From Oegoconia quadripuncta (Eukaryota; Arthropoda; Insecta; Lepidoptera; Autostichidae): a DNA stretch of 64,000 nucleotides. Positions 9,934 to 23,173 of the stretch are shown one piece after another (the stretch's first letter is position 1; every line of letters begins with the position of its first letter). The notes under the pieces are model-generated. The model did no database searches and was not told the origin of the DNA. It was given only the letters and a program-made list of their open reading frames with translations. The DNA is taken from positions 12,337,315 through 12,401,314 of the forward strand of contig OX438742.1 of the NCBI GenBank assembly GCA_949316235.1, written 5' to 3'. The translations under genes and the position numbers were made by a program.

Positions 9934-12900
9934 CATGGAGAAGCCAATGAATGTAATATCATGTGTTCCTGCAAGCAGCATAGAACAAAGGCCACTTGAC
10001 GATTTCACCGCTATTCTGTCCCGTACCTCTTCTCCTTTGAAACGGGACTGGAGTGAAATCGAGGACTGTATGTATATTGTATTTTAATTGCAACTGCTTT
10101 TGCATATGCTCTATAATTTGATCTTATAGATCAAATACTACAAATTTTACTACAAATATATAATATATATATATATATATTATAAGATATACAATTTTGT
10201 GTTAAAGATGTAGATGTAATGATTATTAGTTGTATACAAGATATTGGATCTCCGCAAATAATAATAATAACATGTGAACAGATTACTTCAAAGAATGATT
10301 TTATTATAAAGTTTAGTTCAGTCATTGATTGATTTTATTATGGTTATTATTTCTTTAGATTTGTGAGACATCAAATATGGAACTAAAAACTAAAAGAAAA
10401 TGCGCATGGTTTTAAGAGGCTATTATAATTTCCTTCCTGGTATATTTTGCAAATGAAATATTTTAATTAGACCATCTGAGGACCCACTTTATTTAATCAT
10501 GTCTGTTTTTTATTATGTTATTATTTTATACTTGTTTAATTCTCTATGGTGTGTCAAATGCCCCTGGGTTTGCACATAAACAATAGAATTCTATTGTCTA
10601 CAATTTCTGGCGCACGTTGAAATATATAATATTACATCATATCATTTTGTTTATTCAACTTGCTCAAAACTACCAAAATATGAAATCGTTTCGAGATAAT
10701 AATTTTATTCATTTAAACTACATTTTTAATATTAATATGTCGTATGTTATGCCTTATTGATAATTGTTGTATGTACCTCATTAAAAGTATTTGAGATTTA
10801 TTAAGGTTTCTGATAAGTAGTTACTATATTATTTATTATATAATAAAGCATTTTAATAATGTATCAAGCATTAACATTGATTCTTATCTATTACAAATAA
10901 TATTACTAGGTAATAGACCTAATGCTATATTGCATGTTTATTTATATTAAGACTAAATATATTTGTGCATTTTGCGTTTGTTTATGAGAGTCAGTCTAAA
11001 GAAAACCTGGTTATGAATTTCATAGTTAATAAAGTAATTTTATTTGGAAAAAAAATGTTTAATGAACTATCATGATACATACCAATGTTGATAGTCTGTT
11101 ATACAATTTATGATTTTACTTTAACGTATTGTTCGTTGAATGAACATAGTACAACTTTGTACTGGCTCTTGTTATATTGCAGTGTTTTAATATGTAAGCC
11201 CTGCGAGTGTGTATTATAGCTTAACGATTTTCTCTCCAGTCAGCCGCTTGCCGCGCGACCTTGAGCACAGTGATCACTTGGCGAAAAAATGCAAAAAATG
11301 TGAAATTATGGAGTTCAGGTATATCACAATTAAAACTTGTTTCATAATATGTAACTGAAGCTCAGAGGACGTCACTGCTAATGAATAGAAGTTGCTGCTT
11401 CTTTTATGGGCTTCTAGATTAATTTCCTTGACTATAATTTTAATTAAATTTGCGAATATATTATATTCGACAGTAATTCCGTGTGCAATGGGCACAGCAT
11501 CTACGATGTCAATCCACCTATTATACCGCGACTTCGCTCACGTACCTATGACAGAGTGTATTTGCCATACGGATAATGTTTTTGCTTCAACATGTGCAAA
11601 TAAATATTTTTAATGTGCTGGATAAATGAAAACAATCATTATTTGTGGCAATGGTGATAATTGATACCTACGACAATGCCGAACAATATAAGTGCTCAGC
11701 ATATATGCATAATATGAAGCAGTATAAAATTTATCCAGTTAAATACGTGCACAAGCACATGCGAAGTAACCCGATTATGAAATATGTAGGGGGAACTACA
11801 ACAAACTCTGTGTTATCAATATTTTCAAATCGGCAAAAACCTGTTGTTAGTTGCTATTTATTATAGTTGTGACCTGTTGCTAGTTGCTATAGTTGTGACC
11901 TGTTGCTAGTTGCTATTTATTAGAGCTAAATTATGCGTAACGCTGTGAAGTAAATTGTTTGGATATTTAATAATTTTGCGGCGAATAGACAAGACAACCT
12001 TTTTTCTAATCACTTCAATAAGTGGTTGCTAAATCTTTATCGCAACCGAGTCGCTTATTATCGTCTTGCTGGCGTGGTGGTACACGGGATACCCAACAAG
12101 CTGAAAATGATGATGGACGGTAGGATTGTTTTATCATGTACTTTTATCATATTTGAACTATGACTGGTTGCCTGCATCGTGGCTGCATATTGGAACAAAG
12201 TTAGATGGATCCCAACTGGTATCCAACTTCCCATATGGAAAATAGTAAACTTAGTATACTTGCTACTAATTGAAACGTATAGAGAAGTCTATAACTATTA
12301 TAGATAGATAAATTTGTTATAAACCTCTTTTATAGCGACTCATAGATGAGTCGGGAATCGAACTCTAAAATATGGGCATCAATCTTGCAGTAGAAATGTC
12401 CATAATAAAAGGAAAATTCAAGATTTCAAATAACGGATTTCGTGTCGTTTAAATAAGTAAATCTTTTGAAATTAATTTTTCACTGTAGTCCCGAGATTCG
12501 TAGCATGATTTCTTTGAAAACACCCTACACCAAAAATTACCGTAATAAATCCTTTTCGATTCATGAGTTGTTTGTAATCTTTGAGTGCAGTATCATACCT
12601 CACAAATCAATGACGATCCTTTGTGATCTTTTGAAGAAGTTTCTCAACATCTAATACTTTCAAGCTTCTCTATATGTTCTTACCTCACTGATTCACCTGT
12701 AGCATGTATATTGTGAGCGAAGCCGCGGCGGTTATTGCAAAGTGTAAACGATTTAATTATTTAATTTATACTAACAACAATGCACCATGAATTTATAATT
12801 GTCAAATAGCGTGAGCGATGATTTATTACAACCAGTTACGCTATATGATGCAAAATACTGTCCATGTCACTATTGGATAGCTCTCATGGTGTGTAAAAAT

Positions 12901-15900
12901 AATTTTGTAGCCCATTTTGCAAATTGTGTTATAATGTCATTACAGGTTGCATTACAATAAAGAAAAACTACAGACTTCTATACAGGCCACAGAAGACTTA
13001 AAAAAGAAAATGACCATCTTGAGCAAAAAGAGTAGTAAACTTAACACCGTGCTGTTCGCTGTAATGAAACAAGCTGTAAGTACCAATAAAAATGCTTTTT
13101 TTCTTACTTCCGTCTCCTAAATTCTTTACGAAACCGAATTCCTTAATTCGAGGCAGCAGTTTATTTACAATTATATAGTTAAAAGTTTAGTATATAGTAT
13201 ATCAGAATAAAAAAATTATCTAATAAATCTGCCCTTGTATGTAATTTCGCCTGTCAAATCTAGAGACATGGAAAATACCTGCGCACAATTAACAGGAAAC
13301 TGATCATTTGTTGCACGCCAGTAATTATAGAAAACATTATTACAGATGATAACATGGTAGGCAATTTGAACAGGATTTGTATTGTTTTTTGTATCAAACT
13401 TTATAAAATCATTTATGTTTTATCATTACACTACTGTTGAGTTTGCGTGCTCAATTCAACTTACAACTATGTCCTATAGGGCACTTTGTGCTGATTTTTT
13501 GACAAAGCGTGAGGAAAGTTGACAATCTTTGTACTGTATGGAAAGCTTTTGAAACCAGTAGTTATTTAAGTAATTTTTACGTCAAGTGTCATACTTTATT
13601 TTTCTAATAAAATAAATTAATTTTGGGAACAATACAAAAGTACGAATTATTGCTACTTATTGATACTTATGGATAGTTGATAATTTTGTGTATACGTTTT
13701 TTCAAAGGTTCTAGTAATCATTTGAAAACAAATGTAAATTCAGGTAAGTACCTATGTGTTGAAGCCGAGAATTTTAATTTTTTTTTTACATTTTTATTTG
13801 TGCACGATAAGTAAACAAGAAATTTAAAACCCCCTCTCTCGAAAGTCGGCAATTTGAAATAAGCTTTCTATAACTCATTTCAAAGCAATATGTCCAATTT
13901 TTCTGTCGCTCTGCATACATTTGACTATTTGTTGACATTACAACAAAATTTCGATAACTATTCACTACTCAAGGGCATGCGCGAGTGAGATCTCACATAA
14001 TTAATGCGATGAAAGAGATGCACGCTTCCAACCAGTCGCTCTGGAAATCTATGGGGGAGGCCTATATTCCGCAGTGGACGTCCTGTGGCTGCGTTGATGA
14101 AGAGAAGGACTTTTTAAAGGGACGTCAGAATATAAGAATGAGAGAATCATAAGTGCAAAAGTTTGCAAAAGAGTCGAACTCTCTACGTCTACGTCTAACT
14201 AAATGGTGCTATAAGAATACTTGTCAGTACAGTACAAAAAAATATGTACAGGATTAGATTATTGTACATTTTCACAGAGAAGAATAATCTAATCTACTTT
14301 TAAGTTTCATGGAACTCCGTCGAATTATTTTAGTATCAGACGGAATTCATGATTTTCAAATTTATATATATATATATCTATATATTATATTTATGTTCGT
14401 CGGAATTATTTCTATGTTTGACAAAGAATTGATCACTGCACGCACATGTTAGCATTGTTGGTAAGTAGCTATACGCAAATTAAGTAAAAATATCTACAAA
14501 TCCGAAATCTAAACGCGTATACGCAAAAAATCTAAACGAAACTGGCGGCGAGCCGTCATCTTGCATAAACCACTTCACCCTTTGTTTGTCTATTGAGTAG
14601 TAAAACGCATAGAAATCATCATCATTTATGTGATATTTGTGTGCTCACGTAAATTGAACCAACAGGAACATGTGACCGATGTTTTTCCTGTGAGCCCATT
14701 TGAACTGCAAGGAATCCGGCAGGACAGATTATCGCCTGTACTCATCGATTCGGCACCGACATAAAATATTCAAAAATGTAGAATAAGTTTTTGTGCCGGA
14801 TTTTAGACGTTTATTGGACAAACTGCGAATTAAACCAGACCTGTCGCAATTCGCACTTTAGTACGAAAACATACCTACACAGTGACACGTCACATCGAGG
14901 GGGTTTGTTTCATACAGTTGTCACACCGCGCACTCGCACGCACCCGCTACTCACACCGCTAGATGATAGGAGAATACGAGCTGTCTCGCGAGGAAACAAT
15001 ATTCGATACCTCTTACGTGAATACAATTCTCGCTTGAGTAGGTATGGTGTTCCACCTAAAACGTGTTCTTGTTAGGGAGTTAGGTTAGGTAACTAGACGG
15101 TAATTCACTTCGAAGTCAGTCCGACTTCGAATTGGAATAATCCCACTGACCAATCGATAACCTAAATGAAACGACCATTATGTTTTGTTTGTTGATGTTT
15201 TTCCTTTTTCTCAATTTCAGAACAATGCCAAAGCTGGTGTAACAAATATTGGTGGTGAAAAGGATAAGGTATTTTACAGTCGTGGAGTTATTTTTAATAG
15301 ATACGTCCATGGTCAATGATGATAAAGTTGTGAACGTAAGCATTATCTAGCATTTGTATGTGCTGTTCTTTCACTAACAAGCAGTGTTAGTCTTATTTAC
15401 AAAGCACTAGTGGATGGAAAAGGGTACTGCTGTTGGAATTTCTCCAACCATAGTACATTTTAATACAAATGTGTAAACGAAAGCGAGCCCGATTTGTATA
15501 TTATTAATCCAAGCAGCCGTACGATTGAAAGATTGTCAGTTCCACAAAGTGCCGAGTATATTTTTAATACATTTGCTACGACATTAGCAATACTTTGTTA
15601 CGACAATTCCAATATTCCTTATAGATATGGCACAGACGATATGAAATTATTAAAAATATTGCGGCTTAGCATTTCATATTTTGCACAAGTATAAGTCAGA
15701 CCGTACTACTAAAAACTTTTGAAAATTAAATTATTAAATTATAATTGTATTAGGCATGTTGTTGGGTAATTTAGCAATATTTGTTAAATTCTATAATTAA
15801 AACTATAATGTAAATTTCGTTTTTCACTTTAGAAAAACGAAATTTACAAAAATAATGCTTTACCGGATGTTGTAAAAGACTACCAATCGATCATCGTAAA

Positions 15901-16853
15901 CCTAACATCACGCAAAAAAAATCTGGCGTTTGTGAACCCGGTTCTATAGCGTGGCGATTGTGCATAAACTCTTAAGGAAAACTATAATGACGTGGGAGAG
16001 GTGTTATTAAAAAAATTAAACACCCTAGTGCGGTAATAACTAAGATTTCGCACACTGTTGTAACTAAAATAGTGTGCATCCACTAACATTTCTAGTTTCT
16101 AGCTAATACCTACATGTTTTTTGTGTTCTAGAACATATTTGGTAACAACTTCACAAGCTTCATGGGTAAACTTTTACGTGGTTCCGGAGACCAGAGCCTA
16201 TCTGCAGACAATTCGCGAGGAACTTGACTACAGAACATGGGTTCGCTGTCGGTCCTGGCTTACAGGCGACACAGTAGCCGAGGTGAGGAGGAGCTGCTCT
16301 ACTTATGCAAGCAGGACGGTAATAAGGATGCGCGCCTGTAATATAGTCTTTCCTAGCTTATTATTATTCTCTTTAAGATCTCATGTGTGTCAGCCGGAGG
16401 CCGTAAAGGCGGTATCATTTAATATAACTCTTAATGTGAGATACATTATGATTTAGAAAAATCGGCGAAACTAATAATCTCGCCGCTGCTGAGAGATTGC
16501 CAATTTGACAGTTTGTTTTTTCTTGGTTCGTATAACTTTGGAGTGGGGAACATTACGTCAATAATATTTTTATCCTTAAAAGGCACTAACACATTTAATG
16601 CCTAAATGTTAGCGTTAAGCAACTTTTAAAAAAACAGTGCTTTGAATATATTGAAACCTGCATAAGGTTTCAATATCCTAATATTTCAATTCATGGAGCA
16701 TTGTTCTGCAATGTTTTGTCCTGTGTCACTTTTCATATCGTAGCTCAGGATATTCAGAAATACTGGATATTATTTTGTAATGCAGTATATAATATTATGC
16801 AAGTGTAATAGTTACAATTATTATTTTCATTTTGTAGTGTAATTATGAATAAA
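9934..16853 (+). CDS. Copy A of an unrecognised multi-exon gene family (six exons)
   Basis: Six exons link in phase: 9934-10067 (ATG at 9935), 11240-11318, 12946-13075, 15221-15268, 15833-15895 and 16132-16227 (stop TGA at 16225). All junctions are GT-AG. The phases are T|TC, AG|G, then 0, 0 and 0. AATAAA at 16848 is a candidate polyadenylation signal. The predicted protein is about 175 residues, hydrophilic, with no signal peptide or membrane segment. Exon 2 has a CKKC pair, and exon 3 is Lys/Leu-rich with coiled-coil-like spacing (EDLKKKMTILSKKSSKL). I recognise no known domain. Exon 1 begins one base before its ATG, directly after a splice acceptor, so an upstream exon is expected; none was found. 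Related units lie at 42.1-55.0 kb. Their introns match this copy much better than their exons do. Confidence 0.65.
10068..11239 (+). other. Intron 1 of copy A
   Basis: AT-rich intron with an (AT)n run near 10164-10182. It is alignable over most of its length with intron 1 of copy D (47815-49397). At 10947-10950 it has a single TTAA where D carries a 592-bp element. No exon seen. Confidence 0.6.
11868..11935. repeat. Short tandem repeat in intron 2 of copy A
   Basis: Three near-copies of GTGACCTGTTGCTAGTTGCT with ATAGTT/ATTTATTA spacers, about 29 bp per unit. Confidence 0.7.
12580..12945 (+). repeat. Duplicated intron segment shared with 52155-52857
   Basis: The 3' part of intron 2, including 'ctttgagtgcagta', 'gatgacgatcctttgtgatcttttgaagaagtttct' and 'gcatgtatattgtgagcgaagccgcggcg', recurs upstream of copy D exon 3. 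It is interrupted there by a 343-bp inverted-repeat element that is missing here. Confidence 0.85.
14010..14105 (+). pseudogene. RTE-type LINE C-terminal remnant
   Basis: Translation gives ASNQSLWKSMGEAYIPQWTSCG, the typical final residues of RTE-like polyproteins (W..mgEAY..QWTS). Short and isolated; sits in intron 3 of copy A. Related tails are at 51.3, 56.7 and 57.3 kb. Confidence 0.6.
15810..15847 (+). promoter_or_regulatory. Perfect hairpin around the exon 5 splice acceptor of copy A
   Basis: GTAAATTTCGTTTTT (15810-15824) and AAAAACGAAATTTAC (15833-15847) are perfect 15-nt inverted repeats. They enclose the 8-nt loop CACTTTAG, whose AG is the predicted acceptor. In RNA this would put the 3' splice site in a loop and part of exon 5 in a stem. 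Confidence 0.6.
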
Positions 16854-16899
16854 TATTTGACCAATAGAATTAAATCCAGGTGGGCCTTATGATGTATTT

Positions 16900-17630
16900 A
16901 GACAAAACGAAAATGATGGCAAATGCCCGTGTCGTCATGACGATTGCGGTGAAACGCACAATAATAAAACTAATTTTATAAGACTATGATAGGGATATAA
17001 TCATTATTCTAGTTACTGTAGTGACGACGCTAGCGTTTCTTTTAAGTGATTTTAATTTAGACTAATGATGACGTTTTAAACCACAAAAAGTGCTTTTACC
17101 AAGGCTATAATGGTCGTTTTAAGATTGTTAGTCGTCATAGCAATCTCTCAGCGGCCGAACTATAAACATTTTTATTCCGGTTAATAATCGAGTGGATGTC
17201 GAATCCCGTTGTTATTCAAAATCTTCCAAAAAAGTAATTGGATAACAATATGTAAATGGTATGAATTCACGTGTATTTTCGCTATACCTCTATGATATTT
17301 GCTCAAATCTATATAAAGGAATGTCTTATAATGACAAAAAAAACCCAATATTTTGGATTTACTTTAGCTCTGAAGTGACCATTTCAATTTTGTAACACAT
17401 GAATTTAACAAATTGTCCGGAGCTTTGTTCGATCGACGGTTATTGGGCTTTGGATGACAAATCAAATAAAAATTATCAGTTTCTTACTTATTAACTTATT
17501 AAGCGATACAGTCTTTACTATGGTACGTAAGGTAAATATAGTGACAATATTATTAAGCAGATTAAATTAGCAATAAATACTACATAATTAGACAATACAA
17601 GACGACAAATTCTGAGGAGAATTAATGGTC
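16900..17630. other. No supported gene
   Basis: AT-rich DNA after the candidate poly(A) site of copy A. No exon or recognised repeat seen. Confidence 0.4.
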
Positions 17631-17633
17631 GCG

Positions 17634-17952
17634 AAACCGTATTTAGACCACTGCTTGACCAACAATTGTTTGTAAGAACGTTTGACCGACAAACGATTAC
17701 TCGACAGAACGATAATAATATTCTTTATCATATGTCCTTCAAACATTCTATCCAGCAATTACGTGTCTGATCATACGATTTACCGGTCAAGGTAACCATA
17801 ATTAGATAATCGTTCTGTCGAGTTCGTCCGTCAGCCATTTTGTGGAGCAAATCGTTTGTCGGTTAATAGTAGTGTCGTAATCGTTTTTCGGTCAATCGTG
17901 CTGTCTAGCAGTTGTTCGTTGGTCAAATGTTTTTTTGGAATACGGTTTCAGA
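17634..17952. mobile_element. Foldback (inverted-repeat) element
   Basis: Outer ends AAACCGTATT and AATACGGTTT are inverted. Inner blocks repeat the theme: TTTGACCGACAAACGATTACTCGACAG on the left, and CTGTCGAG plus CAAATCGTTTGTCGGTTAAT on the right. No open frame. The imperfect arms fit an old foldback or MITE-like element. Confidence 0.55.
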
Positions 17953-20265
17953 GTCGTAGATAAGTTCCTTCCAGCAAAAGCAATAATATTTAAAAATTTG
18001 CGCCCGTAATTGATAGCAATAAAATATGTTATGAAAAATTTATTATAACCAAAAAGTAATTTTGGTGTTGATTCTGATATAACCAGTTTTAAAGTAAGTG
18101 CTGTGTCTTTTTTCCTAGAATAATAAGACAGGATAGTACCAGGTTTTAGTTTAGCAGTTGCGTCAGAATCATCATCAAGATTTTTGTATTTAAGACTCGC
18201 CGGACGATCGCTAGGGTTTTTCTATACAAAGTAATCCAAAATCATTTCTTATTTAAACTTTACAACAGTTTACCTTTAACTCAAATAAATTATGAAAATA
18301 TTAAATAAAAACGATAAATAAATGAGTTTCAGAGATTAAGTGAAATAGTATTGTATATTTAAAATTTGGAAAAAAACTACACTTTAATATTATGAAAATT
18401 ATTATAACTAATAGGACTTCAAAAACCATAAACATCGTTATGTTATAAATAAAAATAATGATTTTTGTAAGGTTTGTTATTTTGAACAGGCAACGGCTAT
18501 TGAGCCCAAACAGTAGTCTTATTACCCACGCGGACGGACGCGGACGAAAAGCTAGTACATAAAATGAAATTGTAAAATAAATTTGTTTGAACACTCATCA
18601 CTTAAAAACTACTACACGGGCTGGTAGAGTTTTCAGATATATTCATTATTTATTAAGTTTTCTGTCAGCAGTGTTAATTTGATTAGGCATAAAAGAGTGT
18701 ACACACAATTTATAGATTATTCTAAGCTATACTTATAAATAATAATATAGATATACTATATACATAAAAATCTAATAGATTATACATATAATATGTAGTA
18801 TATATACTTATCAATAATAAAGAAATAATAAATATTATCATATTGACGAGAAATCGGAGACAAATAACTCTCTTAATAAAAATGCAAAATTCATTAGGGC
18901 AGTGTGTTAACCATCAAACCTTCTAAAGTTATACTAAAACTAGAAACGGATTAAATAACTGTAAAAACTTTTCCGCTAAAGTACAAAGATTTTGGTATTA
19001 CATTTGTGTGACCTAGCGTTCGCCGAGCTCTGTTGTTGTTGTATATTGATATTGGCGGTGCAGTTTCCTCTACTTTCCTCCTTATTTTTCCTAACCTACC
19101 AAATTTATATCACTTCCTCACATTTTTCAAGTTAATCCAAGTTGCTCTGCACTACATTGACGAACCTTATACAAAAGTTTATACACGTCTTCCAATTCCC
19201 ATACATATAAAAGTATCTGCGGTTAAATAATAAACACGAGTTTGTGTGTACACACGAGTATACTTCACACTTCATTTATCAAAATTACAAATCATCCAAT
19301 GTACATTATTAATCTACAGCAAGAAATATAGGTTTTTTTTCGATGTAGTACAGTGTAAAATTATTGTTCATTCCACAATTGTTTTGAGGTTAACCCTCAA
19401 GCCCTTTTAGTTATTTTAAATACAAGACATTGAATATTAATTTGCAGTCATAATTTCGGACACATAATTTCTTATATTAGATTCATAAAAAGCATATAGC
19501 GAGAGTACTATTTTTTTATGAAGTTAGAGATATGTTTTCATTAATAAATACGGTGAGACTACTGTATTACATTTTCAATAGATCTATTAATATGCCCCAT
19601 GAATTTACTGGAAAGTTAATCAACATTATGTTCCACAAAACTAGTGGGGAAAATGTTCCGCAAGTTCTATTAGTATGTTCCACAGAGTGTCTTATGCTAT
19701 TGCACCTCCGTTCACCACCGTTATTGGCGGCTGTGGACTGGATCCAGTGCTTCGGCAATAATTTGTAGCAGCTACAGGCCAAACGGTAATAAATAACCTT
19801 CGTTATTCTTATTATGGTTCATAAAACTGTTCAAAAATCCAATGGAACATTTCCAAATATTTTTAACTAAGTTTAAACAATAAAACTAAGTCTTGTGGTC
19901 CACTATTAACAACTAGGGCTTATTTCACAAATTTACAATGGCTAATTGGATACACATCGCATAATAACTTGTAAATTGTAATAGAGAAGAAAAGAAATTT
20001 AAAATCAAAGTGACCTCTCGTCTGTTTGTGGCCACCTGAACTACGTATGTGGCCCCATCGTCACTGATTACAGTGTACTCATTATAGTAAAGACCTCTCC
20101 TACTTCCCATTTATTTAATACTGCCACTAATTCTGTTTCGCGTTGTTACTATTTTAGCAAGTCATCTTTATCGTGACCATTATGATTGCAGCTATGTAGG
20201 GCCGTGCAAAGCCAACTTTGCTGCAGGATAAAGTGGCGACCCCGAAAAAGTTTGTTTTGATATTA
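17953..20265. other. No supported gene
   Basis: Long AT-rich interval. A minus-strand frame at 19925-20110 reads plausibly but has only a weak donor, and no partner exon was found. Confidence 0.35.
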
Positions 20266-20267
20266 TA

Positions 20268-21124
20268 CAGGGCGTCCCAAAGTTATGGGACATGAAGGGG
20301 AAGTACCTTAAATATTGTAGATAGTGAATTTTGCTCAAAGAAGACTTTATGTTATTTTTAAAAGTTAGTAATTCTGCATTCATAGATTTTCTAAAAATTA
20401 CTTGCTTCGGCTGGGAATCGAACCGACTTAAATGTGAAAAAAAAAACACCCTACTTTTATGATGCCAATCGAAAGAATAGCTAAAAAATAATAACTCTGC
20501 CTAAGTAACATAGTATTTTAAAAGAAAGGAACAACATAAAATGATTGAGTCAAATTTCAAGAAAGTTATTTATTGCCGACGACGTTCGAAAAGTAGCGAT
20601 ATTATCATTCCAAAGATAGCATTGATTATTCGTAAATAAGTTGCAAACAGAATTGTGCCATATCACATCGAGTGTTCACCATAAAATGATTAGAAAATCA
20701 ACAGGCAGCGGGCTCATTAAAAGATTGGCGATTTGCGTAAGACAAGAGGGATCACATTTTGAGCATTTAATTAATTAATTTACAAAAAAATACCTACTTA
20801 ATTGACTACGGCAGTTTCATGTATGTTTTTTATTTGATTAAAATGATTAATTTCACGTTGTTCCTTTCTTTTAAAATACTATGTTACTTAGGCAGAGTTA
20901 TTATTTTTTAGCTATTCTTTCGATTGGCATCATAAAAGTAGGGTGTTTTTTTTTTCACATTTGAGTCGGTTCGATTCCCAGCCGAAGCAAATAATTTTTA
21001 GAAAATCTATGAATGCAGAATTACTAACTTTTAAAAATAACATAAAGTCTTCTTTGAGCAAAATTCACTATCTACGATATTTAAGGTACTTCCCCTTCAT
21101 GTCCCATAACTTTGGGACGCCCTG
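20268..21124. mobile_element. 857-bp palindromic element with TA-flanked CAGGGCGTCCC ends
   Basis: Two inverted arms of about 269 bp (20268-20536 and 20856-21124) enclose a loop of about 319 bp. The ends read TA|CAGGGCGTCCCAAAG...CTTTGGGACGCCCTG|TA, consistent with TA target duplication as in Tc1/mariner elements. There is no transposase, so it is non-autonomous. Each arm contains GGTTCGATTCCCAGC or a close variant, which resembles a tRNA B-box. Similar outer ends are found on the elements at 52320 and 57837. Confidence 0.8.
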
Positions 21125-21129
21125 TATAT

Positions 21130-23165
21130 GTTTATATTACTCATGTATAAAGCTTGCACAGTGGAATTGATACACGTCTCGATCTGAGTTACTCACGTAA
21201 TAATTCACGATCTAAGTTAGCTTTGCACGACTTTACATCTAAATTTCGTGAATTCCAAGCAATTTTATTCGCAGTAAGAATCCATCGTGGAATGTTTCTT
21301 AATCATATAACAGAAAGTAATGTTATATGCGTCGGCAAGGTGACAATGCACCATCCTGCATTGTCTCTAGCTTCTCGCGTGAATGGCGAAATATTGGAGA
21401 ATTTATCAATTTGTTATATAAAATGTCACCTCATTACATGAAATTATCCAATCCACATTATTTTTTAACAAGTTATTTATTCACGTGTATTTTTTATTGC
21501 TTGCGACTGTATCACATACTATGTAACATTTGTTGAAAAGCCTTCAGTGGGTCTATCATGAGTTTACGCATAACACTCTCGTTTTGTGTCACTCTTACTC
21601 GGCAAGGAGAACAGTTATCGTAATCTCATAACAGTCTCACAGTACTTCATATACATGGTTATTTTTAAATCACCAAACATCTATATACAAAAGTACTACG
21701 CCCCGTAGACAAAAAGTCAATGAAATAGCAAAATAAAAAATTTAGAATGTTAGAAAATCATAGAACAAAAATTTTCTGTTTCAATGATACTATTACGGTA
21801 TATACATCGAATTAAGAGGTTTTCGGTGATTTAAAAATAACTATTAATTCATTCCTTAATGTTCCTGGCGCGTATCTTTTCATTACGTATGTTAAATCAC
21901 GCGACTCAATTTACATTCATAAACCGTAGTAGTATATACAGAGTGTAACAGAGCAAAGCGAAATGGAGGAAAAGCATCTTTAATTTATTAAGAATAGCAA
22001 ATTATACTGAAAGGAAAAATATGTGTCTGAAATAGAAAGAAAACAACCGAACTTGACACACTGAGAAGCCTTCGCTTCGTTGCTTGTCTGAATGCACTTT
22101 TTGTTGTATTAAAAAAGATAATGAAACCTTCATTTCAGTACAATTTGTTTTTGTCAATATGTAAGGTACTTTTCTTTCATGTTGCATTGATCAGAGACTA
22201 TCTGTATAAGTTTTTAACACTATTCTACAGCTTATATAATGTACGGCGAATTTCGGTTACCGTCGGCCGTTACATAATTTTTAAGCTAGCGAATATTAAT
22301 GTCATAAAAATACAGAGTGAAATATATATTTACGCGAAATCATATGGTCTAGTGTTGATATAAATTAATGTTGCATGGGATTTTTCTTGACTACATAATG
22401 AAAGATTTTATTTTAATGAAAAAATAATAATAGCTATTATTCCATTAACAATAATCGAAGTCAGTTGACCGTTGGAGATAAGTAGGTTATGGGAGGCCAA
22501 TATGGCGAGGCTCGGGTATTTTTGCCATCAGTTGACTCCAATTTTCGTGCTAAATTAAAATACCCTAAGTTTAACTGGAAGCAATCCCTGAATGGGATAA
22601 GTTTGTACTTAGTTGTGTATTCCTAATATTGTACTTTTATTCTTTTGATGTTGTACAATGAAGATAATACAAAACGGTTGTTTAAGTCTTGTTTAAGACT
22701 ACTAAACGATATTACAAGATAAATCAATAGATGTAAATGTTTTAATAAGCAAATCAACATTAACCCCATTCAAGGTCGATCTATTCAGCAGTAGATTAAG
22801 TATTTTGAGGGACACCCGAACACGAATTCAATTTCACCCTGTATAATATGTTTTATACACTTGCAGTAAGCATAGGTTTTAGGTAAATGGAGTAGAAGCT
22901 ACTAGGGTGGGTAATTTTAATTAATGTAATTGTGTAATAACACCAACTAATACCATGTTTATTCTACGAATTGATTATTACTTATTAGATTTCTTCATTG
23001 CTCTGTCTCTTTATTGTAAAATATAAAAAATCTTTTCTAGTAGCTTTGTTCTACATATCTATTTCAGCAAGCAACTGTAAGTATATGAAATATACTGTTG
23101 CTTATTGAATTGATATCCTTTTTTTCGGAGTAGCCTATCCCGATGTGAATCTGAGCGTCTTGTCA
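21130..23165. other. No supported gene
   Basis: AT-rich interval without convincing exons. A lone CACCCTGTATAAT near 22836 resembles the end of a TA-flanked element, but no partner end was established. Confidence 0.35.
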
Positions 23166-23173
23166 CGACTTGA

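Noticed and set aside
16121..16456. 111-codon frame over the last exon of copy A
   Set aside because: It is in another frame from the exon reached by splicing in phase, and it has no good donor or partner. It remains a minor alternative.
19925..20110. Minus-strand frame MGSRRGLYYNEYTVISDDGA...
   Set aside because: It looks protein-like for about 30 residues, but the only donor is weak and no second exon was found.
20192..21170. Two frames with nearly identical products (MFFFSHLSRFDSQPKQ...) on opposite strands
   Set aside because: They are the two arms of one inverted-repeat element; the shared frame follows from the palindrome, and it includes the B-box-like stretch and transposon ends.
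21940..22850. Possible fourth TA-flanked element (TATACAGAGTGTAA ... TTTCACCCTGTATAAT)
   Set aside because: The two ends differ after the first bases and the interiors are not inverted copies.
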